Assembly (NCBI GenBank): GCA_035505995.1
Contig: DATJQF010000101.1
Location: 1 to 13,385, forward strand
DNA length: 13,385 nt
Direction: 5' to 3'
Source: DATJQF01 sp035505995
GTDB lineage: Bacteria; Bacteroidota; Bacteroidia; Bacteroidales; FEN-979
In this document: positions 1 to 7,477 of the stretch, piece after piece
Layout of the letters: each line of letters opens with the position of its first letter
Numbering within the stretch: position 1 is the first letter of the stretch
Notes under the pieces: generated by a model
Seen by the model: only the letters and a program-made list of their open reading frames with translations
Databases searched by the model: none
What the model was told of the DNA's origin: nothing
Position numbers and translations under genes: made by a program

Positions 1-1394
1 TCATACACCTTCATCCGCCCGGTCACGTTCCCGTCGCGGTCGAACAGCCCGCTCCAGCGGTTTAGCGGCTCCCAGATGCAGGAGCCCTTTCCCAGGTTAC
101 CGGGGAGACTGAAGATAATATCGTTGACTTCTTTCTTGAACTCGGAATATTCGGCCACGATCAGCGGTTTATGATACCTCTTTTGCAGATCTTCCAGGTT
201 GTTTTTCAGATCGTCGAGGGTGCCGTGCCACCGAGGGTAATACGAAAGCCCGATGACATCGAAAGTGACTCCCCGGGCGATCATATTATCGAGCCAGAAG
301 ACCGCTTCCTGGTTTTGGCCGCCAAGGGCCAGGTGCATCATGACCGGTAAGGAAGGATCAGCCTCCGTTACTCCCTTCACCCCGGCTTTCAGTAAGGCAG
401 CCAGCTGGTCCGGGTGGCTGATATGTCCTTCCGGCCAAAGGATCCCGTGGTTGATCTCGTTGCCGATCTGTACCATCGAGGGCAGGGTGCCCTGTGCTTT
501 GAGCGCCAGCAGCACGCGGGTGGTATAGTGCTGAACGGAATCCTGCAGATCCTGAAAATCCAACCCGCTCCAGGCTTTCGGCAGGTTTTGCTGCTGCGGA
601 TCGGCCCAGTAATCGCTGTAATGAAAATCCAGCAGGAGCTTCATTCCGGCATCCCTGACCCGGCGTGCCATTTCCAGGGTATGGGTCAGTCCGCAAAACC
701 CTTTCCCCGGGGAATATCCTTTTTCGTTCTCCGGGTTGACAAAGATCCTGAGGCGGATCCAGTTGAAGCCATGCTCCCGCAGCAGGTTGACCGCATCCAC
801 CGGTTTTCCGTTCTCGATGAATTTTCCGCCACGGTCCTCGATCTCCGGGAGGAAGGAGATATCGGCCCCGATCATCCTGCTGATGGGTTTAGCGGTGCCG
901 GAGAGCTGTCCGGGCCGGGGCTTCATCATCCTGAAATCGGCCGGCAGGGTGTGGATCTCATGCGATCCGGGCCAGAGCTTTCCCGAACGGGCTTCCACCT
1001 TTATTTTCCCAGGCTTTGTCCCGGCTGCAAAGACCAGGCGGCAGATCCCGTTCTCCAGCCTGCAGGGATAGAACGTGCCTGCGGTGTCGGAGTGCAGCAT
1101 CAGGGGGCTTCCGCCGGGTGCGAGTATCCTCCCGTCTCCGGTGACATACAGCCGGATTGAATCGGTCGCTCCCGGGATCTCATTCATGGCGCTGTCGGTG
1201 ACCGCGATCCGGACCCGGGTCTGATCCCGGCCGTTCGCCAGCAGGGTGGTGCTGTAACAGGTGAGCATGACCCCGGCGGGCCGGACCGGTTTTTTTGTAC
1301 CCTGACCGGGAGAGAGTATGCGGAATCCGCTTGAAACAACGAAAAATGCGAGTAGGGAAAGGGCCAGCCAAAAATACAGGGCCTTATTTTTCAT
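1..1394 (-). CDS. GH53 arabinogalactan endo-beta-1,4-galactanase, exported, with N-terminal Ig-like domain (3' end beyond window)
   Basis: This is a probable endo-beta-1,4-galactanase that cuts the galactan backbone of type I arabinogalactan outside the cytoplasm. The start at 1394 gives MKNKALYFWLALSLLAFF, a hydrophobic export signal, and lies 4 nt after the stop of the gene before it. Residues about 40-150 look like a bacterial Ig-like domain of the kind found at the C-terminus of GH2 enzymes (YSTTLLANGRDQ near 47, then GDGRI and ENGICRL). From about 174 the GH53 fold begins: GADISFLPEIEDRGG at 176-190, DFHYSDYWADP at 256-266, GNEIN with acid/base candidate E313, and VAEYSE with nucleophile candidate E415. 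The visible part is 464 residues with no stop. The motif GLFDRDGN near its end implies that little of the catalytic domain is missing. The family call is firm; the substrate is inferred from the family. Confidence 0.9.
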   Translation of the reverse strand, partial: MKNKALYFWLALSLLAFFVVSSGFRILSPGQGTKKPVRPAGVMLTCYSTTLLANGRDQTRVRIAVTDSAMNEIPGATDSIRLYVTGDGRILAPGGSPLMLHSDTAGTFYPCRLENGICRLVFAAGTKPGKIKVEARSGKLWPGSHEIHTLPADFRMMKPRPGQLSGTAKPISRMIGADISFLPEIEDRGGKFIENGKPVDAVNLLREHGFNWIRLRIFVNPENEKGYSPGKGFCGLTHTLEMARRVRDAGMKLLLDFHYSDYWADPQQQNLPKAWSGLDFQDLQDSVQHYTTRVLLALKAQGTLPSMVQIGNEINHGILWPEGHISHPDQLAALLKAGVKGVTEADPSLPVMMHLALGGQNQEAVFWLDNMIARGVTFDVIGLSYYPRWHGTLDDLKNNLEDLQKRYHKPLIVAEYSEFKKEVNDIIFSLPGNLGKGSCIWEPLNRWSGLFDRDGNVTGRMKVY

Positions 1395-1398
1395 AGGA

Positions 1399-1653
1399 TC
1401 AGCCTTCGGATTTTCGGTTCTTTTCATATTCCTCCACCACTCTTTTTGCCCGAAGGACGTCCAGGCTGGAAACCGACACTCTCACGGAACCCGCCCCGCC
1501 CGGAGCGGTATACCAGGGAGCCAGTGTCCCGATAAATTCATCCAGGATATAGGCATGGATCTCTTCATTCTCCAGCAGGCTCTTGATCAGCTCGGCTTCC
1601 CACTGGGTCCCTGCAAATACAATGACCGGTTCAATATCTTTCTCGTCGTGCAT
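1399..1653 (-). CDS. DUF2007 small protein (putative signal-transducing family)
   Basis: This is an 84-residue cytoplasmic protein with no signal peptide. Its order of motifs matches the DUF2007 family: VIVFAGTQWEAELIKSLLE near residues 10-28, then AYILDEFIGTLAPWY, a GG turn, VRVSVSSLD, and a C-terminal helix AKRVVEEYEKN. The family is a compact alpha/beta fold likened to PII-type signalling proteins, but no ligand or partner is established, so function is open. The start is the ATG at 1651-1653. Another ATG four bases upstream is out of frame. It follows the SUMF1-OmpA gene by 46 nt and ends 4 nt before the galactanase start, so it is probably cotranscribed with both. Confidence 0.8.
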   Translation of the reverse strand: MHDEKDIEPVIVFAGTQWEAELIKSLLENEEIHAYILDEFIGTLAPWYTAPGGAGSVRVSVSSLDVLRAKRVVEEYEKNRKSEG

Positions 1654-1699
1654 GGCATCGATAAAGATAATAATATCGGACGTCTAAGTCAAGATTCGG

Positions 1700-2971
1700 T
1701 CAGGGGGTTACCGGATTGATCTTCCTGACCGTCACCCGCCGGTTCTGGGTTCTGCCGGCTTTTGTCTTATTATCGGCGACCGGTTTGGTATCTCCGAATC
1801 CCTTGGTCTCAATGCGGCTGGCATCGATCCCGTGCTTGACCATTTCCGCCTTGATGCTCTCTGCGCGCTTCTCTGAAAGCGTCTGGTTTTTCTTTGGATC
1901 CCCCGTATTATCCGTATGCCCTTCCACCGTGATCCTGATCTGGGGATGGTTGTTCATATATTCCACCAGCTGATCGATCACCGGAATGCTCTCCGGCTTG
2001 ATGTCCGCTTTCCCCGGGTCGAAATAAATGCCGTAAATATCCAGGAATCCTTTGGTTTCCAGGTCGTCCATCGGGCCTTTTTCAACCGGGGGAGGGGGGA
2101 CTGCTTTTGCGACCGGTTCACCTGGGATCAGCAGCCGGAAACCGATGCCCGGGGCTGAATTATAAGGCAGCTCTCCGTTCCGGTAGGTGGCACGCAGGAA
2201 ATTCTCGCTATTGGCAAAGGAACCTCCGCGCATGACCCGGTTGGTACCTGCCGGCGGACCTGCCGGATTCTCTTCGGGACTTTCCTTGTAATAATAGGGT
2301 CCGTAAAAATCGCCGCACCATTCGCGGACATTACCGGCCATATCATATAGTCCGAGTTCGTTCGGGGATTTCAACCCTCCCGCATGAACCTTTTGATCGG
2401 AATTGCTCCGGTACCAGGCGACCTGGTCGAGGACGTTCCCGCCGATGTATTTATAGCCTTTGCTCTTGCTTCCGCCCCGGGCGGCATATTCCCATTCCGC
2501 TTCCGTCGGCAACCGGAAATTCTTACCGGTCATCTTGCTGAGCCAGCCGCAATAGGCCACCGCATCATTCCAGCTGACATTCTGAACGGGTTTATTGCTG
2601 TCGGCTTCCGAAAGTTTGGAACCGGATAAGTATTTCCGCCAATTGCCGTTATTGGCGTTTCTCGGAGGGATCCCGTGTTGTGTGCGATAAGTATCGGTTT
2701 GTTCTGCATCCGTGAGATACCCGGTTGCATCGACAAACTTCTTGAATTCCCCGTTGGTGACTTCATACTTCCCGATCCAGAAGCTGTTCAGGGTGACTTT
2801 ATGAACCGGTTGCTCATCCAGGTTCCCTTTGGCGCTTCCCATCTGAAAGCTTCCGCCTTCCACGCTGACCATAATGGGCGCCACAAAACTCTGCGGGAAA
2901 GCAGGAGCGGTAAAAAGGATCCCGGTCAGACAGCAGATTCCTATAAATAGCAATGTTCTACTCATACCCAT
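1700..2971 (-). CDS. Exported SUMF1/FGE-sulfatase domain fused to C-terminal OmpA peptidoglycan-binding domain
   Basis: This is a 423-residue envelope protein. A signal peptide covers about residues 1-28 (hydrophobic 7-24, cleavage likely after AFPQS); the cysteines at 13-14 do not form a lipobox. Residues about 34-285 are an FGE-sulfatase (SUMF1) domain: SVEGGSFQMGS, the WIGKYEVTNGEF motif, RLPTEAEWEYAARGG, GNVREWCGDF, MRGGSF and GIGFRLL. The copper-binding cysteine pair expected after RGGS in true formylglycine-generating enzymes is absent (the stretch reads FANSENFLRATYR), so sulfatase activation is unlikely and a structural or binding role is more plausible. A Pro-rich linker (VPPPPVEKG) leads to an OmpA domain at about 305-418 with VEGHTDN near 350 and NRRVTV. 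It would sit in the periplasm anchored to peptidoglycan. GldJ/GldK of type IX secretion also carry SUMF1-like domains, but those are lipoproteins without OmpA. The in-frame ATG two codons later is an alternative start. Confidence 0.88.
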   Translation of the reverse strand: MGMSRTLLFIGICCLTGILFTAPAFPQSFVAPIMVSVEGGSFQMGSAKGNLDEQPVHKVTLNSFWIGKYEVTNGEFKKFVDATGYLTDAEQTDTYRTQHGIPPRNANNGNWRKYLSGSKLSEADSNKPVQNVSWNDAVAYCGWLSKMTGKNFRLPTEAEWEYAARGGSKSKGYKYIGGNVLDQVAWYRSNSDQKVHAGGLKSPNELGLYDMAGNVREWCGDFYGPYYYKESPEENPAGPPAGTNRVMRGGSFANSENFLRATYRNGELPYNSAPGIGFRLLIPGEPVAKAVPPPPVEKGPMDDLETKGFLDIYGIYFDPGKADIKPESIPVIDQLVEYMNNHPQIRITVEGHTDNTGDPKKNQTLSEKRAESIKAEMVKHGIDASRIETKGFGDTKPVADNKTKAGRTQNRRVTVRKINPVTP

Positions 2972-3001
2972 ACATTTAAATTAATAATGGTTATCCAATA
3001 C

Positions 3002-3685
3002 TTACTTGCAAACTTCCACCATAAATTCATCCAGCGCCAGGGATACATCCGTCAGCAGGCAACAGCCGTTCAGGCTGGCGATGGTCCCGGTATTCAGTGT
3101 GCCGCTGTCGGTAGCCGATACCAGGGTCTTGCCTCCCGCGGTCAGATCCTCAACGGATCCGACCAGTGCGGCCCCGTCCACGGTAATCTGCAGCAGATAC
3201 TGATGCCCGACGGTGATGGAGGTGGCTTGTGAAGCAAGCGGAACGCCGGAACTCCCCTGGGATTTCACCAGACTTAAGGAAGTGTCCGAGACCACGGCCA
3301 TGTAAAATTCCTGACTCATCCAGTTATTTCCCAGATCTCTGCTTTTGCACGTTACCCCGAGGGAGAAGTGCTTGCTGCCTATGAATTTAATGCTTACGCG
3401 CTGCGTGTTTCCGGTAACCCCGTTCACATACCGGATCGCCCAGAAATCGGCCGGGCCGGTGAGTACCATTTGGTTATTGGAAACTGCCACATTTAATGTC
3501 CCGGTATTCACCTGGGTCGTATAGTTAGCCCCGATAGGTCCGTCGGCCCGGGTAAAGTCGTCGTAGAATACCGTGGTCCAATTGCAGGGGGTCACATTAG
3601 TTTCATTACCGGTCTTGCACCCGGAGGCCAGGAAGAGCAATGGCAAAAGTCCGAGGAGGAGATGATAATTGAAGATTCTTTTCAT
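3002..3685 (-). CDS. Lipoprotein with LamG/concanavalin-like beta-sandwich domain
   Basis: This is a 227-residue predicted outer-membrane or surface lipoprotein. A basic-hydrophobic leader ends in the lipobox LASGC, with the lipidated cysteine at residue 23. The mature part contains FYDDFTRADGPIG near 40-52, an opening motif common in LamG/jelly-roll laminin-G-like sandwiches, followed by alternating beta-strand patterns to the end. Further cysteines are C34, C113, C208, C209 and C226. There are no recognisable catalytic residues, so glycan or protein binding is more likely than catalysis. It is the first gene of a minus-strand run, 30 nt ahead of the SUMF1-OmpA gene, and a promoter-like site lies about 30 nt upstream. 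The domain call is by pattern only; no specific ligand can be named. Confidence 0.7.
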   Translation of the reverse strand: MKRIFNYHLLLGLLPLLFLASGCKTGNETNVTPCNWTTVFYDDFTRADGPIGANYTTQVNTGTLNVAVSNNQMVLTGPADFWAIRYVNGVTGNTQRVSIKFIGSKHFSLGVTCKSRDLGNNWMSQEFYMAVVSDTSLSLVKSQGSSGVPLASQATSITVGHQYLLQITVDGAALVGSVEDLTAGGKTLVSATDSGTLNTGTIASLNGCCLLTDVSLALDEFMVEVCK

Positions 3686-3713
3686 GACGGAAAAAGTTTA
3701 AGGTTAGGTTGCT

Positions 3714-3745
3714 CAAATATAATAAGATTTTACCCGAAACCGAAA
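3714..3745 (-). promoter_or_regulatory. Bacteroidota-type promoter for the lipoprotein-led minus-strand run
   Basis: Read on the minus strand, TTTC (3742-3745), a 20-nt spacer and TATATTTG (3714-3721) resemble the Bacteroidota consensus TTTG-N19/20-TAnnTTTG, with one mismatch in the -33 element. It ends 28 nt before the ATG of the lipoprotein at 3685, leaving a short A/T-rich leader. The 212-bp gap 3686-3897 between the divergent genes holds this site, the site at 3850-3857, and a short weak hairpin (CGGGA/TCCCG). I see nothing else there. Confidence 0.45.
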
Positions 3746-3849
3746 AAAATACAGGTCATCGGGACAGTTTCCCGGACGATAAACCGGGGATCCTGAAGGA
3801 AAGATCAACTTTATTATTTAGACCAGATAAAAATAGACAGGATTTATCC

Positions 3850-3857
3850 TATATTTG
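3850..3857 (+). promoter_or_regulatory. Probable -7 box for the F420/NADP-oxidoreductase-like gene
   Basis: TATATTTG matches TAnnTTTG and lies 40 nt before the ATG at 3898. No TTTG is found at the expected 19-20 nt upstream, so the -33 element is missing or weak. The leader before the ATG is A-rich with no Shine-Dalgarno site. Confidence 0.35.
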
Positions 3858-3897
3858 CACCCAGTAATTATACATCAACCCTGAAAAATAGAAGCAT

Positions 3898-4551
3898 ATG
3901 AAGATAGGAATTCTGGGAACCGGGATGGTGGGCCATGCACTGGGCACCCGGATGGTGAAGCTGGGAAATGAGGTCAGGATGGGATCCCGTACCGCCGGCA
4001 ATGAAAAAGCGATGGCATGGGCGGCGGCCAACGGACCGGACGCCTCAGCCGGGACCTTCGCGGATGCAGCGGCTTTCGGCGAGATCATTTTCAACTGCAC
4101 TTCGGGCCTGATGTCGCTGGAAGCGCTGAAACTGGCCGGAGCGGATCATCTGAAAGGAAAGATCCTCGTGGATGTAGCCAATCCCCTTGACTATTCGGGG
4201 GGAATGCCCCCCTCGCTGGGAATCAGCAATACGGATTCGCTGGGGGAAAGGATCCAGAAGGCCTTTCCCGATGCCCGCGTGGTGAAGACCCTGAATACGG
4301 TGAACTGCAATGTGATGGTGAATCCCATCCTGGCCGGCGGCGAAAGCGACATGTTCATTTCGGGCAACGACGAGGAAGCAAAACAACAGGTTGTCAAGAT
4401 CCTGACCAAATGGTTCGGGTGGAAATCGGTCATTGACCTGGGAGATATTACCGGCGCACGCAGCCAGGAAATGATGATGCCGATCTGGATCAGGCTGATG
4501 ATCGTGAACGGAACTCCGAATTTCGGGTTCAGGATTATCCGCGGGCAATAA
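3898..4551 (+). CDS. NADP-dependent oxidoreductase of the F420-dependent (FNO-like) family
   Basis: This is a 217-residue soluble Rossmann-fold protein. The N-terminus MKIGILGTGMVGHALG carries the dinucleotide-binding GxGxxG at residues 7-12. GSR at 29-31 sits where FNO-type enzymes contact the NADPH 2'-phosphate, so NADP(H) is the likely cofactor. VDVANPLDY and KTLNTVNCNVM are typical of the family (Pfam F420_oxidored), and the length is close to archaeal F420H2:NADP oxidoreductase. Bacteroidota are not known for making F420, so the second substrate is probably something else, such as a flavin, a metal ion or a small carbonyl compound. It stands alone on the plus strand. Its last 17 nt overlap the 3' end of the convergent FAD/Fe-S gene. 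Confidence 0.8.
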   Translation: MKIGILGTGMVGHALGTRMVKLGNEVRMGSRTAGNEKAMAWAAANGPDASAGTFADAAAFGEIIFNCTSGLMSLEALKLAGADHLKGKILVDVANPLDYSGGMPPSLGISNTDSLGERIQKAFPDARVVKTLNTVNCNVMVNPILAGGESDMFISGNDEEAKQQVVKILTKWFGWKSVIDLGDITGARSQEMMMPIWIRLMIVNGTPNFGFRIIRGQ

Positions 4552-7477
4552 GCGCGTCAAACAGGATCTCCACCGGATGATAGGCCCGGCGGCCCGTTCC
4601 GTCCAGTATCTGGTGCCGGCAGGAGGTACCGGGGGCGGCGATAATTACTTCTTTACCCGTTTTCCGGATCTCCGGGAACAGCACCAGCTCGCCGATCTTC
4701 ATCGATACTTCGTAATGTTCCTTCTCATATCCGAAGGAGCCGGCCATGCCGCAGCAGCCGGAGCGGATCTCGGTCACCCGGTAATTCTCCGGCAGCGATA
4801 GCATTTTAAGGGTAGATTCAGTGGAAGCCAGGGCCTTCTGATGACAATGGCCATGGAGTAAAATTTCTTTGGATTCCCTGGTAAAGAGTTCGGGACGGAT
4901 GACCGATGACGAATGACGTATGATAAATTCCTCGAACAAGAGGGCATTCCCGGAGAGTTTCTTTGCCGCTTCCCTGAGCGGGGGATCCACCAGCTCGGGA
5001 TACTCATCCCGGAAGGTGAGGATCGCCGAGGGTTCGAGCCCGATCAGCGGAGTTTCGTCGCTGACGACCTCTTTCAGCAATCCGACGTTGCGGTTGGCCA
5101 GCTTCTTTGCCTTGCGGAGCATTCCTTTCGAGAGGCAGGCTCGCCCGCTTTCCGCGTGTTCGGGCAGGATGACCCGGAACCCGAACCGGTTCAGCAGCCG
5201 GATCGCCTTGATCCCGATCTCCACGTCATTCAGGTCGGTGAATTCATCCGCGAAGAGACAGACGCTCTTTGTAAGGGTTGGATCGTTGGCCTGCCGTGCC
5301 GCCCAGCCCCGCAGCGTCATGGGGTAGAGGAGAGGAAGGCTCCGCGCGGGGGCGAAACCCAGGGTGCGCTTGAGCAGTCCGGACAGAAAGCGGTTTTTCT
5401 GGAAAAAATTATAGATCCCGGGCACCCGGCTCCCGAGCTTCTGGATGCCGGCGATATTCGCGACCAGCCGTGACCGGACGGGGATCCCGTTCGCCTCGTA
5501 GTAGTGCTGGAGGAATTCCGCCTTCAGCTTGGCGACATCCACATTCGACGGGCATTCCGATTTGCAGGCCTTGCAGGAGATGCACAGGTCCATGACCTCG
5601 TAGATCTCCCGGTGGTCAAAGGGGTTCGAACGGGTGGAGTGGGTCAGGAACTCCCGGAGGATATTGGCCCGGGCGCGGGTGGTGGTGTTCTCGTCTTTTA
5701 CCGCCATATACGACGGGCACATCCACCGGCCGGTCAGATGGGTGCTGCGGCAATCGCCCGAACCGTTGCATTGCTCGGCGGCTCGCAGGATCCCCTGACT
5801 GGCGGAAAAATCAAAAATGGTGGGAATAAGCCGGTCCTTCTGGCCCGGCGTATACCGCAGGCTGGTATTCATCACCGGGGTATCCGTGATCTTGCCCGGG
5901 TTGAAGATGGCATCCGGGTCCCAGGTGTTCTTGATCGCTTTCAGCAGGGCATAATTCCTTTCCCCGATCATCAGGGGGATAAATTCGCCCCGCAACCGGC
6001 CGTCGCCGTGCTCGCCGCTCAGCGAACCCCGGTATTTTTTCACCAGCAGCGCCGCTTCTTTCCCCAGCGTATGAAACAGCTCTACGTCTTTCGGGTCCTT
6101 CAGGTTCAGCACCGGCCGCAGGTGAAGCTCTCCGGAGCCGACATGCGCGTAATACACGCAATTCAACCCATGGGAGGTCATTAACCGGCCGAAGTCCCGG
6201 ATATATTCCGGAAGCGCTTCCGGCGAAACTGCCGTATCCTCCGTCACCGGCACGGGCTTGCGGTCGCCCGGGTAATTCGATAGCACTCCCAGTCCTGCCT
6301 TCCTCAGATCCCAGACCGGTTTCACATCAGGACCGAAGATCACCGGAAAATGGTATCCGTAGCCGGCAGCCCGCATCTCTTTTTCCAGCCCGGCGGCCAG
6401 GGCCAGGATCTCCTCCCGGGTATCCCGGGCGAACTCGATGATCAGGATCGCTCCCGGATCCCCCTCGATGAAGAACCGGTTCTTCCGCTGCGTGATATTG
6501 TCTTTGGTGCAGTCCATCACCGCCTTGTCCATCAGCTCCACGGATCCGGGCCGGAAGCTAAGTGCAACCAGGTTGGCCTTCAACGCTTCCTCCACCGAAT
6601 GGCAATGGACACATACCAAAGCTTTCACGGGAGGCGGCAGGGGCACCAGGTTCAGGGTGATCTCCGTGATGAAGAGCAGGGTTCCTTCCGAGCCGGCGAT
6701 GAGCTTGCTGAAATTAAATGGTTTCGGGTTTACGGAACCGTTTGTAAACGGATCGGTGTCAATCAGCAGGTCGATCGCATAGCCGGTATTCCTGCGGTGA
6801 ATGGAGGGATCGGGAAACTCCCGGCGGATCTCTTCACGGCGGGCGGGGTCGGAGAGGATCTCCCGGATCTGCCGGTAGATCTTGTTTTCCCGGGTATCTC
6901 CCACGCACTTTGCCCTTAATTCGTCCGGGGTCAGGTCGTTGAAGGTAACCTCCGAGCCGTCGCTCAGGAAGCCTTTCACCGAAAGGAGGTGATCCCGGGT
7001 GCTGCCATACAGGATGGAGTGAGCGCCGCAGCTGTTGTTTCCTACCATGCCCGCGATCATGCACCGGCTGGAGGTGGAGGTTTCGGGTCCGAAGAACAGC
7101 CCTGCCGGTTCGGTGTATTTATTCAATTCATCCAGGATCACTCCCGGCTCCACACGGATCCAGCGCTCTTCCCGGTTGAATTCGAGGATGCGGTTCAGAT
7201 AACGGGAAATATCCACCACCAGCCCGCTCCCGACGACCTGTCCGGCCAGGGAAGTGCCGGCGGCCCGCGGGATCAGCGGGATCTTATGGGCAGCGGCAAA
7301 GAGGATGATCCGGCGGATATCTTCCTTGTTCCGGGGGCGCGCCACTCCGGCCGGAACCTCGCGGTAGGCGGAGGCATCGGTGGCATGCATCAGCCGGATA
7401 TCCTTTTCCAGGAAAAGATCACCTTCCAGGCGGCCCTTTAGTTCTGCCAGCTTCTGCTGAATCAATGGTTCTTTCAT
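4535..7477 (-). CDS. FAD-linked oxidase fused to Fe-S/CCG module; likely D-2-hydroxyglutarate dehydrogenase (YdiJ-type)
   Basis: This 980-residue protein oxidises a D-2-hydroxy acid at FAD and passes electrons through Fe-S clusters. Residues about 45-180 form the FAD_binding_4 domain (PRAAGTSLAGQ at 70-80; GNNSCGAHSILYGSTRD at 146-162). The substrate (FAD-oxidase C) domain runs to about 530, with HVGSGELHLRP and GEHGDGR around H490. Next come C570/C576/C587 in the family motif ending RWMCPSYM, and a ferredoxin motif CISCKACKSECP (C632, C635, C638, C642). The C-terminus has a CCG domain with C908/C909. The first CCG half is degenerate (SGRACLSKG). Architecture and length match E. coli YdiJ and Pseudomonas D-2-hydroxyglutarate dehydrogenases; D-lactate or glycolate remain possible. 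Its ATG overlaps the stop of the lipoprotein gene (TGATG), so translation is coupled. The upstream DUF1338 gene favours D-2-hydroxyglutarate as substrate. Confidence 0.88.
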   Translation of the reverse strand: MKEPLIQQKLAELKGRLEGDLFLEKDIRLMHATDASAYREVPAGVARPRNKEDIRRIILFAAAHKIPLIPRAAGTSLAGQVVGSGLVVDISRYLNRILEFNREERWIRVEPGVILDELNKYTEPAGLFFGPETSTSSRCMIAGMVGNNSCGAHSILYGSTRDHLLSVKGFLSDGSEVTFNDLTPDELRAKCVGDTRENKIYRQIREILSDPARREEIRREFPDPSIHRRNTGYAIDLLIDTDPFTNGSVNPKPFNFSKLIAGSEGTLLFITEITLNLVPLPPPVKALVCVHCHSVEEALKANLVALSFRPGSVELMDKAVMDCTKDNITQRKNRFFIEGDPGAILIIEFARDTREEILALAAGLEKEMRAAGYGYHFPVIFGPDVKPVWDLRKAGLGVLSNYPGDRKPVPVTEDTAVSPEALPEYIRDFGRLMTSHGLNCVYYAHVGSGELHLRPVLNLKDPKDVELFHTLGKEAALLVKKYRGSLSGEHGDGRLRGEFIPLMIGERNYALLKAIKNTWDPDAIFNPGKITDTPVMNTSLRYTPGQKDRLIPTIFDFSASQGILRAAEQCNGSGDCRSTHLTGRWMCPSYMAVKDENTTTRARANILREFLTHSTRSNPFDHREIYEVMDLCISCKACKSECPSNVDVAKLKAEFLQHYYEANGIPVRSRLVANIAGIQKLGSRVPGIYNFFQKNRFLSGLLKRTLGFAPARSLPLLYPMTLRGWAARQANDPTLTKSVCLFADEFTDLNDVEIGIKAIRLLNRFGFRVILPEHAESGRACLSKGMLRKAKKLANRNVGLLKEVVSDETPLIGLEPSAILTFRDEYPELVDPPLREAAKKLSGNALLFEEFIIRHSSSVIRPELFTRESKEILLHGHCHQKALASTESTLKMLSLPENYRVTEIRSGCCGMAGSFGYEKEHYEVSMKIGELVLFPEIRKTGKEVIIAAPGTSCRHQILDGTGRRAYHPVEILFDALIARG

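Noticed and set aside
1662..1669. TATCTTTA as a -7 box for the DUF2007 gene
   Set aside because: It has one mismatch, and a transcript from it would start almost at the ATG. Cotranscription with the upstream gene is simpler.
3755..3790. Short GC-rich inverted repeats in the 3686-3897 gap
   Set aside because: Stems are 5 bp with no T-tract and lie upstream of both divergent genes, so neither a terminator nor an operator can be supported.
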